Assembly (NCBI GenBank): GCA_963814905.1
Contig: CAWFEM010000011.1
Location: forward strand, 124,001-188,000
Reading direction: 5' to 3'
Origin: DASWJZ01 sp963814905
Lineage (GTDB): Bacteria > Pseudomonadota > Alphaproteobacteria > Rhizobiales > Afifellaceae
Length of the DNA: 64,000 nucleotides
Shown: positions 7,044-15,676 of the stretch, one piece after another
Numbering within the stretch: the first letter of the stretch is position 1
Layout: each line of letters begins with the position of its first letter
The notes under the pieces: generated by a model
Databases searched by the model: none
Seen by the model: the letters and a program-made list of their open reading frames with translations, nothing else
What the model was told of the DNA's origin: nothing
Translations under genes and position numbers: made by a program

Positions 7044-9923
7044 TTAGCTGGCGCGCGCCACCGCCGGGCGCCGGCGGATCATCTGCTGCACCATCTGCGC
7101 CGTCATCGGCCGCCCGAACACGAAGCCTTGCGCGTATTCGCAGCCGGCTTCCGTCACCTCCATGATCTCCGCTTCGGTCTCCGCGCCCTCCGCCACGACC
7201 TCCATGCCGAGTTCGTGCGCCATCGTCACGATTGAGCGCAGGAGGATGGAGCGCGCCGGCGAGCCGTTCGGCCGCACGAACGACTTGTCGATCTTGATCG
7301 TGTCGAAGGGGAAGCGCTGCAGGTAGGAGAGCGCCGAATAGCCGGTGCCGAAATCGTCGAGCGAGAGCCCGGCGCCGAGCTCGCGCAGGCGGGCGAGAAC
7401 CTTGGCGGAATATTCCGGGTTCTGCATCACCAGCGATTCGGTGACCTCAAGCTTCAGCGTCTCCGGCGCGACGCCGGTGCGCGCCATCACCGCCTTGAAG
7501 TCGTTGATGAGATCGTGGCGCAGGAGCTGCTGGCTCGACACGTTGATGGAGACGAAGGGGAGGGGCGCGTTCCCAAGCGCGTTCTGCCAGGAAGCGAGCT
7601 CGCGCGCGGCGTGCTCAAGCACGTAGAGGCCGAGCTGTACGATCAGCCCGCTCTCTTCCGCGGCCGAGATGAACTCCTTCGGCGAAATGCGCCCATGCAG
7701 CGGATGCTCCCAGCGTGTCAACGCCTCGAAGCCGGCGATGGAATTGTCCTCCAGCCGCACCACCGGCTGATAGACGATGTCGATATTGCCCCCCTCGAGC
7801 GCCTTCCTGAGCTCGCCGTCGATGTCGATGCGGCGGCTGCGCATGCCGAAGGCCGGCTCGTAGAACTGGATATAGTCGCCGCCGTAGCGCTTCGCCTGAT
7901 AGACGGCGGCCTCCGCGCGGCGGATGTGATCCTCCGCGGTTCCCTCGTTGGCGGCCGGCGCGATCCCCACCGAGGCGGTGAGGAAGACGTCGCTGTCGCC
8001 GATGGAGATCGCCGCCTTGACGCTGCGCGCAAGCTCGCGCACCAGCTGGTCGATCGCGTCCGGTTCGGTTTCCGACAGGATCAGCACGGCGAAGGAATCG
8101 CCGTGCAGCCGCGTCAGCGAATCCTGCAGTGGCAACAGCCTCACGATACGCCGGGAGAGCGCAAGCAGCACCGAATCGCCGACAGAATGGCCGTGTTCGG
8201 TGTTCACTTCCTTGAAGTTGTCGAGGTCGAAGACGACGACGGTCGGCGCGGCGATACGCTCCAATCGCGCGCGGATCAGTGCGGTATCGAGCCGGTCGAG
8301 CAGGATCTGACGGTTGGGCAGGCCGGTCAGATTGTCGTGCACTGCGTCGTGCAGCAGCCTTTCCTCGGCGAGCTTCTGATCGGTGATGTCGGCGATCGTT
8401 CCGGAGCAGCGCATCACCTCGCCGTCGGAACCGACGATCGGACGGGCGCGGATGGCGAACCAGAGAAAGTGGCCGTCCTCCGCGCGCATGCGGAAATCGA
8501 GGTTGATGCGGCCACGCCGCTGGTTGACCGCCGCGTCGAGCATGGCGCGGAAGAGATCGCGTTCGCTCGGATGCACGAGGCCGAGCCAGTTGCGCGCCGG
8601 TCCGTCGAGCGCGCCGCGCTTGAAGCCGAGCACGTGCTCGATATCGCGGCCGGTCTCGATGCGGTCGCGCGCCGCGTCCCAGTCCCAGATCGAGTGGCCG
8701 GCGCCCACCAGCGCCAGCGCCTTCTGCTCCGCGTCGCTGATCAGCCCCTGCGCCAGCGCGCCACCGGCAAAAGCGTGCTGCATGATGGTGAAGGCGATGA
8801 GCATCACGATCAGCACCAGCCCGCCGGCGAGCGCCGGCTGCACGACGGGATGGTTGATGCGCCCGGTCACCGCGAGCCAGGCGGCCGCCACCCAGAAGAG
8901 CAGCACGATCCAGGTCGGGATCAGCATGATCGCGCGGTCGAACCCGCGGATCGCGAGCCACAATATGATGCCGAGCCCGACCACCGCCGTCAGCCCGAGC
9001 GAGAGCCGCGCGATGCCGGCCGCAACGCTCGGATCGACCGCGATGACACCGGCAAGCAGAGCGAGCCCGATCAGCCAAAGCATCGCCAGATGGCTGTAGC
9101 GGACGTGCCAGCGGTGCAGATGGAGGTAGGTATAGAGGAAGACGACAAGCGCTCCGGCGAGCACCACCTCGGTGCCGGCGCGCCACGTCGCCATATGCGC
9201 GTTGGAGCTTTGGAAGACACGGCTCCAGAAGCCGAAATCGATGGAGATATAGGCGAAGACGGCCCAGGCGAGCGCCGCCGTCGCCGGGAACATCGCGGTG
9301 CCCTTGACCACGAAGAGCACGCTCAGGAAGAGCGCCAGAAGTCCTGCAATGCCCAGCACAACGCCGCGATAGAGCGTGTAGCTGTTGATCATGCTCTCGT
9401 AGGCGTCCGGACGCCAGAGATGGATCTCCGGCAGCGCGGGGTCGCTCAGCTCCGCGACGTAGGTGACGATGGCGCCGGGATCGAGCGTGATGCGGAAGAT
9501 GTCGGCCTCGCTGCTCGGCTCCCGTTCCGGCGCGAAGCCCTCGCTCGGAGTCACGGCGCGGATACGCTGCCATCCGAGATCGGGCCAGATCAGCCGCGAG
9601 CCCACCAGCCGGTAATGCGGGACGACGATCAGGCGCTCAAGCTGCTCGTCGGAGGGGTTGGCGAGGGCGAAGACGATCCAGTCGGATGCGCCTTCGGGAT
9701 TTTCCGCCGGCACCTCGATGCGGCGCACGATGCCGTCCGCCCCCGGCGCGGTGGAGACCTGGATACGGTCGCCCTGGTTCAGATAGCGATCGAACGAACC
9801 GCTCAGATCGACGACCGGATCGTCGACCTGCAGCGGCACGGCGTCGAGAGCAAGGGCGCGGCCGGCGAGGAGGATGGCGGCGACGGCAAAGACAATGCGC
9901 GTGAAAATGGGTCCAGCGCGCAA
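7044..9923 (-). CDS. 7TM sensor with PAS, degenerate GGDEF and EAL domains
   Basis: A 959-residue membrane signalling protein of cyclic-di-GMP metabolism. The order is: signal peptide (1-26), periplasmic beta-rich sensing domain of 7TMR-DISM type (about 30-175), seven transmembrane helices (about 185-390), PAS domain (about 400-515), GGDEF domain (525-690) and EAL domain (705-945). The cyclase active site reads HGDSF at 607-611 instead of GGDEF, so synthesis of c-di-GMP is unlikely. The EAL domain keeps EALTRW (733-738), the glutamate in KLEVTES, DDFGTGYS (856-863), KIDKSF and EGAE, so phosphodiesterase activity is expected. The GGDEF half may bind GTP as an allosteric site. It is probably monocistronic. 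Confidence 0.93.
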   Translation of the reverse strand: MRAGPIFTRIVFAVAAILLAGRALALDAVPLQVDDPVVDLSGSFDRYLNQGDRIQVSTAPGADGIVRRIEVPAENPEGASDWIVFALANPSDEQLERLIVVPHYRLVGSRLIWPDLGWQRIRAVTPSEGFAPEREPSSEADIFRITLDPGAIVTYVAELSDPALPEIHLWRPDAYESMINSYTLYRGVVLGIAGLLALFLSVLFVVKGTAMFPATAALAWAVFAYISIDFGFWSRVFQSSNAHMATWRAGTEVVLAGALVVFLYTYLHLHRWHVRYSHLAMLWLIGLALLAGVIAVDPSVAAGIARLSLGLTAVVGLGIILWLAIRGFDRAIMLIPTWIVLLFWVAAAWLAVTGRINHPVVQPALAGGLVLIVMLIAFTIMQHAFAGGALAQGLISDAEQKALALVGAGHSIWDWDAARDRIETGRDIEHVLGFKRGALDGPARNWLGLVHPSERDLFRAMLDAAVNQRRGRINLDFRMRAEDGHFLWFAIRARPIVGSDGEVMRCSGTIADITDQKLAEERLLHDAVHDNLTGLPNRQILLDRLDTALIRARLERIAAPTVVVFDLDNFKEVNTEHGHSVGDSVLLALSRRIVRLLPLQDSLTRLHGDSFAVLILSETEPDAIDQLVRELARSVKAAISIGDSDVFLTASVGIAPAANEGTAEDHIRRAEAAVYQAKRYGGDYIQFYEPAFGMRSRRIDIDGELRKALEGGNIDIVYQPVVRLEDNSIAGFEALTRWEHPLHGRISPKEFISAAEESGLIVQLGLYVLEHAARELASWQNALGNAPLPFVSINVSSQQLLRHDLINDFKAVMARTGVAPETLKLEVTESLVMQNPEYSAKVLARLRELGAGLSLDDFGTGYSALSYLQRFPFDTIKIDKSFVRPNGSPARSILLRSIVTMAHELGMEVVAEGAETEAEIMEVTEAGCEYAQGFVFGRPMTAQMVQQMIRRRPAVARAS

Positions 9924-10041
9924 CGCGCCACCTCCGGAACAGTCCGTTTACAAAGCTGTAATGCTCGCCGCGGAGCTTCACAAGCCGACAAAATTCGGCG
10001 CCGACATGGCAAAGGGGCCCGATTCCCGGGCTATTTGGCGC

Positions 10042-10626
10042 TCAGGCGAGCCTGTCGTCGGAGAGCAGCGCAAACACGATATGGTCCTGCCAGCGACCGT
10101 TGATGCATACGAGGCCGCGAGCCAGCCCCTCCCGTTTGAAGCCGACTTTCTCCAGAAGCCGCATGGAGGCCGCGTTGTGCGGAAGGCAGGCGGCTTCCAG
10201 CCGGTGCAAGCGCAACGCGCCGAAGGCGAAGGGCGCGATCGCCCTGACCGCCGCGCTCATATGCCCTTTGCCGGCGTAGCGCTCTCCCATCCAATAGCCG
10301 AGCGTCGCTGTCTGCGTCATGCCGCGCGTGACGTTGGAGATGGTGATGCCGCCGAGCAGCACGAAGTCGCTCTGGCGGAAGATGAAGAAGGGATAGGCGC
10401 GGTCCTCACGCACCTCTGCGTGGTAGCGGCGGATGCGGCGGCGAAAGGCGGTGCGGGTCAGATCGTCGGCCGGCCAGGTCGGTTCCCACGGCGTCAGGAA
10501 GGCACGGCTTTCGGAACGCACTCTCGTCCAGTCCGTGTAGTCGGCAAGGCTCGGCGTGCGCAGGAACAGGCCGTTGCCCGGGATGACCGGCGTTTCGGAG
10601 ACCGTCGTCGCGCGCAGGAACGCCAT
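10042..10626 (-). CDS. GNAT N-acetyltransferase, RimJ/RimL type
   Basis: A 194-residue GNAT-fold acetyltransferase resembling RimJ/RimL, which acetylate protein N-termini. The acetyl-CoA loop is recognisable as MGERYAGKGHMSAAVRAI, followed by HRLEAACLPHNAASMRLLEKVGF, the usual C-terminal RimJ/L signature. The substrate is not predictable, since many relatives act on small molecules. It starts only two bases after the stop of the M16 peptidase gene, so it is the third gene of the thrC - peptidase - GNAT operon, a grouping often kept in Rhizobiales. Confidence 0.88.
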   Translation of the reverse strand: MAFLRATTVSETPVIPGNGLFLRTPSLADYTDWTRVRSESRAFLTPWEPTWPADDLTRTAFRRRIRRYHAEVREDRAYPFFIFRQSDFVLLGGITISNVTRGMTQTATLGYWMGERYAGKGHMSAAVRAIAPFAFGALRLHRLEAACLPHNAASMRLLEKVGFKREGLARGLVCINGRWQDHIVFALLSDDRLA

Positions 10627-10628
10627 CG

Positions 10629-11909
10629 CTACCAGCCAACCGCCTTCTTGTGCCCGGCCATGGTCGAGGCGATCTCGTTCACCCCCGGAAGCCGTGTCAC
10701 CGGACCGATGGCGGCCAGCGTCGGCGCGCTTCCGAGCATGGTGGCGGCAAGCTCGACGAGCTCGGCATTGCCGACCGCGTCGACCCGCGCCAGCATTTCC
10801 TCAAGGGTAAGCGGGCGCCCGTGCAGAAGCACGTGCCGTGCGATCTGGCCGGCGCGCGCGATCGGGCTCTCGAGGGTCATCAGAAGGCCGGCACGCATCT
10901 GTGTCTTGGCGCGCTGCAGCTCCAGCGGCGTGACGCCGTCTGCCATCTTGCGCAACTCGTCGAGGACGACGCTCACCAACTGCCCGAGCTCTTCTTCCGA
11001 GGTCGCCGCCTGGATGCCGAAGAGCCCGGTATCCGTGAACGGCCAGTAGAAGGAATAGATGGAATAGCAGAGACCGCGGCTCTCGCGCACCTCCTGAAAG
11101 AGCCGCGAGGCCATGCCGCCGCCGAGAATGGCGGAGAAGACATGGGCGGTCGTGAAAGAGGGCTCCATATAGGTCGGCGCGGGGAAGCCGATCAGGAGCT
11201 GCGCCTCCTTCAGAGGGCGCACCTCCTTGCGCTCGCCGCCTCTGTAGACGCCCGGCTCCGGCGGCGCCGGCTTGCGGTCGGAAAGCTTGCCGAGATGCGT
11301 CTCTGCGAGCCGCACCACTTCGGCGTGGTCGAGATTGCCGGCGGCGGAGACCACGATCCGTGGACCGCAATAATGGGTCTGAAGGAAGTTCCGGAGGTCG
11401 TCGCGCGTGTGCGACTGGATCGATTGCGGGGTGCCGAGCACGTTGCGGCCGATCGCCTGATCGGGGAACGCTGCTTCCTGGAAGAAGTCGAAGACAAGGT
11501 CTTCCGGCGTGTCTTCCGCCGCGCCGATCTCCTGCAGGATGACGTGCTGCTCGAGGGCCAGCTCATCCGGGTCGAGGATGGAGTCGCCGATGATGTCGCC
11601 GAGCACCTCCAGGCCGAGCGCGATGTCGTCCTTCAGGAGCCTCAGGTAGTAGGTCGTATGGTCGACGCTCGTCTCCGCGTTCATCTCGCCGCCAACCGCC
11701 TCGATCGTCTCCGCGATCTCGCGGGCGCTGCGCCTGGTCGTTCCCTTGAAAGCCATGTGCTCGAGCAGGTGCGAGATGCCGTGCTCGCGCTTCGTCTCCG
11801 AGCGTGCGCCGGCTCCGACCCAAAGCCCGAGCGCGATGCTCTCAAGATGCGGCATGGTGTGCGTGACGATCGTGATGCCGTTAGGGAGATGCGAGAGTTC
11901 GACGCTCAT
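10629..11909 (-). CDS. M16 family zinc peptidase (processing-peptidase type)
   Basis: A 426-residue protein of the pitrilysin/mitochondrial processing peptidase family M16B. The inverted zinc motif HLLEH is at 47-51 in GISHLLEHMAFKGT, with the third ligand glutamate near residue 79 (NAETSVDH). The glycine-rich FGGGMASRLFQ-like segment (ILGGGMASRLFQEVRE) is in the second half. This is the catalytic type. Substrates in bacteria are largely unknown. The ATG at 11909 overlaps the thrC stop (ATGA), and the frame upstream of it is a shadow of thrC. The overlap indicates translational coupling to thrC and then to the GNAT gene. Confidence 0.94.
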   Translation of the reverse strand: MSVELSHLPNGITIVTHTMPHLESIALGLWVGAGARSETKREHGISHLLEHMAFKGTTRRSAREIAETIEAVGGEMNAETSVDHTTYYLRLLKDDIALGLEVLGDIIGDSILDPDELALEQHVILQEIGAAEDTPEDLVFDFFQEAAFPDQAIGRNVLGTPQSIQSHTRDDLRNFLQTHYCGPRIVVSAAGNLDHAEVVRLAETHLGKLSDRKPAPPEPGVYRGGERKEVRPLKEAQLLIGFPAPTYMEPSFTTAHVFSAILGGGMASRLFQEVRESRGLCYSIYSFYWPFTDTGLFGIQAATSEEELGQLVSVVLDELRKMADGVTPLELQRAKTQMRAGLLMTLESPIARAGQIARHVLLHGRPLTLEEMLARVDAVGNAELVELAATMLGSAPTLAAIGPVTRLPGVNEIASTMAGHKKAVGW

Positions 11910-13312
11910 CCGACGGCCTCGGCCGTTGTTGTAATTCCGGATTCGACCGCCTCCTCCACCGTTCCGAGGTCGGCGGGAAGCGTGCGGTATTTTTCCTTGC
12001 GCGTCAGGATCGCTCGCGCCCAGTCCGGCAGTTCCGGCCGCACGCCCACCGCGGCTTCCACGGCGTCGGGGAATTTCGCCGGATGCGCGGTCGCGAGCGT
12101 CACCATCGGCGTCGCGCCGAGATGGTTCTCCGCGACCGCCACGCCGACCGCCGAGTGCGGATCGATCAGGATGCCGTCGTCGCGGAAGAGACGGGCGATC
12201 GCGGCGGCGGTCTCCGCTTCGCTCGCCGAGCCGGAGCTGAAGGTCGCGCCAAGCGTCTCGCGCGCGGCCGCGCCGAGGGTGAAGGCGCCCGACTGTCCGA
12301 GTCCCGCCATCAGCCGCCTTACGATCTCTGCGTCGCGGTCCTCCGCTTCGAACAGAAGCCGCTCGAAATTGGAGGAGACCTGGATGTCCATCGACGGCGA
12401 GGCGGTGGCGGTCACGCCGCGCACCTCGTAGCGCCCGTTCTTCAGCGTGCGGTCGAGAATGTCGTTGACGTTGGTCGCGACGATCAGCCGCTCGATCGGA
12501 AGCCCCATTCGCTTCGCCGCATAACCGGCGAAGATGTTGCCGAAATTCCCGGTCGGAACGGTGAAGGAGACGGCGCGGTGCGGCGCGCCGAGCGCGACCG
12601 CGGCGGTGAAATAATAGACGATCTGCGCGACGATGCGCCCCCAGTTGATCGAGTTCACGCCGGAAAGATGGACTCGCTCGCGGAAGCGTCCGTCGTTGAA
12701 CATCGCCTTCACCAGGGCCTGGCAATCGTCGAAGTTTCCTTGCACCGCGATCGCCTGCACGTTCCTCTCCGCCGCCGTCGTCATCTGCCGGCGCTGCACG
12801 GAGGAGACGCGCCCGTCGGGAAAGAGGATCGCGATATCGGTGCGCGCGCGCCCACGGAAGGCCTCGATCGCGGCGCCGCCGGTATCGCCCGACGTGGCGC
12901 CGACGATGGTCGCCCGCTCGCCGCGCTCGGCGAGGATATGGTCCATCAGCCGGGCGAGGAACTGCATCGCCAGGTCCTTGAAGGCGAGCGTCGGCCCGTG
13001 GAAGAGCTCAAGCAGGAAGTGGTTCGGGCCGATCTGGACGAGCGGCGCCACCGCGTCGTGGCGAAACGTCGCGTAGGCTTCCTCGATCATGCGCTTCAGC
13101 GCCGGCGCGCCGATCTCGCCGCCGGTGAAGCGGTCGATGATCCGCAACGCCGCTTCGGGATAGGAGAGGCCGGCAAGTGCCGCGATCTCGCGCTTGGAGA
13201 GCGCCGGCCAGGTCTCCGGAAGGTAGAGCCCGCCGTCGCGCGCCAGCCCCGCGAGCACGACGTCGCGAAAACCGAGCGCCGGTGCTTCGCCGCGGGTCGA
13301 GACATAACGCAC
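11906..13312 (-). CDS. thrC: Threonine synthase
   Basis: Converts O-phosphohomoserine to threonine with pyridoxal phosphate. The PLP lysine is Lys112 in TLAFKDLAMQF, and the phosphate loop GATSGDTGGAA follows. The N-terminal MRYVSTRGEAP is the usual start of the long (class II) threonine synthases. At 468 residues it is normal for alphaproteobacteria. It leads an operon with an M16 peptidase and a GNAT enzyme and is divergent from a HAD phosphatase gene 109 bases away. Together with thrB at 3.4 kb it completes the last two steps of threonine synthesis. Confidence 0.97.
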   Translation of the reverse strand: MRYVSTRGEAPALGFRDVVLAGLARDGGLYLPETWPALSKREIAALAGLSYPEAALRIIDRFTGGEIGAPALKRMIEEAYATFRHDAVAPLVQIGPNHFLLELFHGPTLAFKDLAMQFLARLMDHILAERGERATIVGATSGDTGGAAIEAFRGRARTDIAILFPDGRVSSVQRRQMTTAAERNVQAIAVQGNFDDCQALVKAMFNDGRFRERVHLSGVNSINWGRIVAQIVYYFTAAVALGAPHRAVSFTVPTGNFGNIFAGYAAKRMGLPIERLIVATNVNDILDRTLKNGRYEVRGVTATASPSMDIQVSSNFERLLFEAEDRDAEIVRRLMAGLGQSGAFTLGAAARETLGATFSSGSASEAETAAAIARLFRDDGILIDPHSAVGVAVAENHLGATPMVTLATAHPAKFPDAVEAAVGVRPELPDWARAILTRKEKYRTLPADLGTVEEAVESGITTTAEAVG

Positions 13313-13421
13313 GCTGAAGATACTCCGTCCCTGGAAGCCTCGAACCTATAGGGCCGAGGGAATCCCGGCAAGCGCGCGGGCCGCCCTTGCCGCGCGGCGA
13401 AAGCCTGCTAAACGGGCGGCC

Positions 13422-14102
13422 ATGCTTATCATTTTCGACTGTGACGGCGTGCTCATCGATTCCGAGATCCTTTCTGCGGAGGTGGATGCGGCAATTCTGC
13501 GCGAATTCGGCTACGAGATCGGCGCGGCGGAGCTTGCCCACCGCTTCGCCGGCATCACCACGGAGGGGATATTCGAGCAGATCGGCGAGGAGATCGGCCG
13601 CGCGATCCCCGACGAGGCGGTCGCGCGGGCCAAGCGCGACACCGATCTGAAGCTGCGCATGGAGGTCGCGCCGATCCCCGGCGTCCACGAGATGCTCGAC
13701 GCGCTCGATGATCCGCGCTGCATCTGCTCGAACTCGCGCTCCGAGCGGTTGAAGGTCTCGCTCGACCGGGTCGGTCTCTGGGACCGCTTCCGCCCTTACG
13801 TCTTCTCCGCCCAGGAGGTCGCCAACAAGCGCGGCAAGCCGGCGCCCGACGTCTTTCTGCACGCCGCCGGAATTTTTGAAACCGACCCCGCCGATGCCGT
13901 GGTGATCGAGGATTCCACGACCGGCGTGACGGGCGCCGTCGCCGCGGGAATGCGCGTCGTCGGTTTCACCGGCGCCTCGCATTCATGGCCCGGGCACGCC
14001 GAGGCGCTGATGGATGCCGGCGCGGTCACCGTCGTGCGCCGCCTTGCCGAAGTGCCGCCGACGCTCGAAGCGCTGCGCGATTGGCGGCAGCCGGTCGCCT
14101 GA
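13422..14102 (+). CDS. HAD family phosphatase (beta-phosphoglucomutase/Gph-like)
   Basis: A 226-residue HAD hydrolase of the subfamily that includes phosphoglycolate phosphatase, YieH and beta-phosphoglucomutase. Motif I is FDCDGVLIDSE, with Asp6 as nucleophile and Asp8 as acid. Motif II is the CSNSRSE serine, motif III the lysine in NKRGKPAPD, and motif IV VIEDSTTG. An alpha-helical cap lies at about 15-80. The substrate is not determined by these features. It is divergent from thrC, and the 2H phosphoesterase gene follows 16 bases later. Confidence 0.92.
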   Translation: MLIIFDCDGVLIDSEILSAEVDAAILREFGYEIGAAELAHRFAGITTEGIFEQIGEEIGRAIPDEAVARAKRDTDLKLRMEVAPIPGVHEMLDALDDPRCICSNSRSERLKVSLDRVGLWDRFRPYVFSAQEVANKRGKPAPDVFLHAAGIFETDPADAVVIEDSTTGVTGAVAAGMRVVGFTGASHSWPGHAEALMDAGAVTVVRRLAEVPPTLEALRDWRQPVA

Positions 14103-14118
14103 GCGGTGCCGGCCGAGC

Positions 14119-14622
14119 GTGGCGGCTCCTTTCGTCCTGACGCTGGAGATGGACGGCGCGGCGTTCGCCGCCTTCGACGCGCTCCGCCACCGGCACTACG
14201 CGCCGGAGCGCAATTTTGTCCCGGCGCATGTGACGCTTTTCCACCGGCTTCCGGCCGAGCGTGCCCGCGAGGTCAAGGCGCTGCTCCGCGCCGTTGCGGC
14301 GGGCGAGAAGCAAATCGAGGTGGAAATCGGCGAGGCGCGGACGCTTGAGCGCGGCGTGGCGATCTTCCTGAAATCGCCACGGCTTCATGCGCTGCGCGAA
14401 GAGCTGGCGGCCGAATGGTGGCCGTGGCTCGCCGACCAGGACCGCGCCGGCTTTCGCCCGCATGTGACGATCCAGACCACCGAGAGCGAGGCGGAGGCGC
14501 GGCGCACGCTGGAATTGCTCCGCCGTGAGAGCATACCGCGCCGCATGCGTGGTGTTGGCCTGCACCTCTGGCGCTATCGCGACGGCCCGTGGGAAAGCGA
14601 AGCGCTCTTCCGCTTTCGCTAG
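14119..14622 (+). CDS. 2'-5' RNA ligase-like 2H phosphoesterase
   Basis: A 167-residue protein of the 2H phosphoesterase superfamily, whose members act on 2',3'-cyclic phosphates and similar nucleotide ends. Both catalytic motifs are visible: HVTL at 37-40 (VPAHVTLFHRL) and HVTI at 115-118 (RPHVTIQT). I start it at the GTG at 14119, just after the HAD gene's stop; no ATG gives a full first domain. The biological substrate is unknown. Its TAG stop is formed by the first bases of a family B repeat (CTAGAG). Confidence 0.85.
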   Translation: MAAPFVLTLEMDGAAFAAFDALRHRHYAPERNFVPAHVTLFHRLPAERAREVKALLRAVAAGEKQIEVEIGEARTLERGVAIFLKSPRLHALREELAAEWWPWLADQDRAGFRPHVTIQTTESEAEARRTLELLRRESIPRRMRGVGLHLWRYRDGPWESEALFRFR

Positions 14623-14716
14623 AGTCCTTTTCATACTGATTAAATCAGAATGGAGCTTCTTATTTGAGCATGATCTTTTCCGAAAACCGGCATCCACTTT
14701 TCGGGATCATGCTCTA
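14621..14716. repeat. Dispersed inverted repeat, family B, copy 1
   Basis: About 95 bases. Its core is an inverted pair, GAGCATGATCTTTTCCGAAA and TTTTCGGGATCATGCTC, and it starts with AGAGTCC and an ATTAAATCAGAATGG block. Related copies are at 26650-26754 and 35694-35796. The element lies between the convergent 2H phosphoesterase and DMT transporter genes and supplies the TAG stop codon of both. A stable hairpin followed by mixed bases makes it a possible bidirectional terminator. Confidence 0.9.
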
Positions 14717-15619
14717 GCGCTCGGCGAGCGCGGGCTGGTCGGCGCCCGGCGCTCCAAGCCGCTGCTCGCGCACGAAGATAAAGAGCCCCGACGCTAAAAT
14801 GATCGCCGCGCCGACAAGCGTATGCGCGTTCGGAAAGTCGCCGAAGACGAGATAGCCGAATGTGATCGCCCAGACGATCGTCGAATATTGGAACGGCGCG
14901 ACGACCGATGCCGGGGCGAGGCGCAGCGACTGGTTGACGAGCACGATGGCGCCGGTCGCCGCGACTCCGAGAAGGAGCAGGAGCAGGAAGTCAGACCCCG
15001 GCATCGGCACCCACGCGAAGGGCGCGCCGATGGCGCCGGCCACGATCGCGCCGGCGACCTGCCATGTGACGAACACGACGTTCGGCGTTTCCTTGACCTG
15101 CCGCGTGGCGATCATGAAGAGCGCGTAGCAGATGCTGCCGCCGAGCGCGATGAACTGCCCCGGACCGAACGCCGCGAGCCCGTTCGCCGTAGGACCAAGC
15201 GCGATGACGACGCCGACGAAACCGACGACGACCGCGCTCCAGCGATACGGCCCGACCTTCTCGCGCAGAAGCAGCGCGGAGAGCGCGGTCACGTAGATCG
15301 GGCCGGCGAGGTAGAAGGTCATCGCGTCGGCAAGCGGGATATACGAGACGGCGAGATAGAAGAGCGTGATCTCCGCCGTCGCCAGCACGACCCGGATCGC
15401 CTGCAAGCCGGGGCGCGGCGCGCGTCGGAACGGCTCAGCCCCGGCCTTCACCACGAAGGGCGCGATCGTCAACGATGCGGAGATCGAGCGGATCAGCAGG
15501 ATCTGCGCGACCCCATAGGTTGCGACCAGCCACTTGCCGAGCGCGTCGTTCACCGAGAAGAGCAGCATCGCAAGCAGCATGAGGCCGATGCCGGCAAGAT
15601 TGGCGGAGCGTTCTGGCAC
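14714..15619 (-). CDS. EamA/DMT superfamily transporter
   Basis: A 301-residue inner-membrane protein with ten predicted helices in two EamA repeats, the drug/metabolite transporter architecture. The N-terminal repeat opens LAGIGLMLLAMLLFSVNDALGK. The RSISA segment and the PLADAMTFYLAGPIYVT stretch resemble the S-adenosylmethionine uptake and RhtA-like members found in Rhizobiales. The transported compound cannot be named from sequence. It lies 57 bases downstream of gcvPB on the same strand, with a hairpin between them, so it may be read partly with the glycine operon. Its stop codon lies in a family B repeat. Confidence 0.88.
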   Translation of the reverse strand: MPERSANLAGIGLMLLAMLLFSVNDALGKWLVATYGVAQILLIRSISASLTIAPFVVKAGAEPFRRAPRPGLQAIRVVLATAEITLFYLAVSYIPLADAMTFYLAGPIYVTALSALLLREKVGPYRWSAVVVGFVGVVIALGPTANGLAAFGPGQFIALGGSICYALFMIATRQVKETPNVVFVTWQVAGAIVAGAIGAPFAWVPMPGSDFLLLLLLGVAATGAIVLVNQSLRLAPASVVAPFQYSTIVWAITFGYLVFGDFPNAHTLVGAAIILASGLFIFVREQRLGAPGADQPALAER

Positions 15620-15640
15620 GGGTGCGAGTTTGTCGCGGAG

Positions 15641-15670
15641 AAGCCCTCTCGCCTTTGCGGGGAGAGGGCT
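15641..15670 (-). terminator. Hairpin between gcvPB and the DMT gene
   Basis: Perfect 9-base inverted repeat AGCCCTCTC / GAGAGGGCT with a 12-base loop, in the 57-base gap after the gcvPB stop. There is no T-tract on the minus strand, so it would be at best a weak or factor-assisted terminator, or an RNA 3'-end stabiliser, for the glycine cleavage transcript. Confidence 0.45.
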
Positions 15671-15676
15671 GCGTTC

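Noticed and set aside
7515..10103. Very long open frame opposite the EAL-domain gene
   Set aside because: It is the antisense shadow of a GC-rich gene; composition is Arg/His/Asp-rich without any domain.
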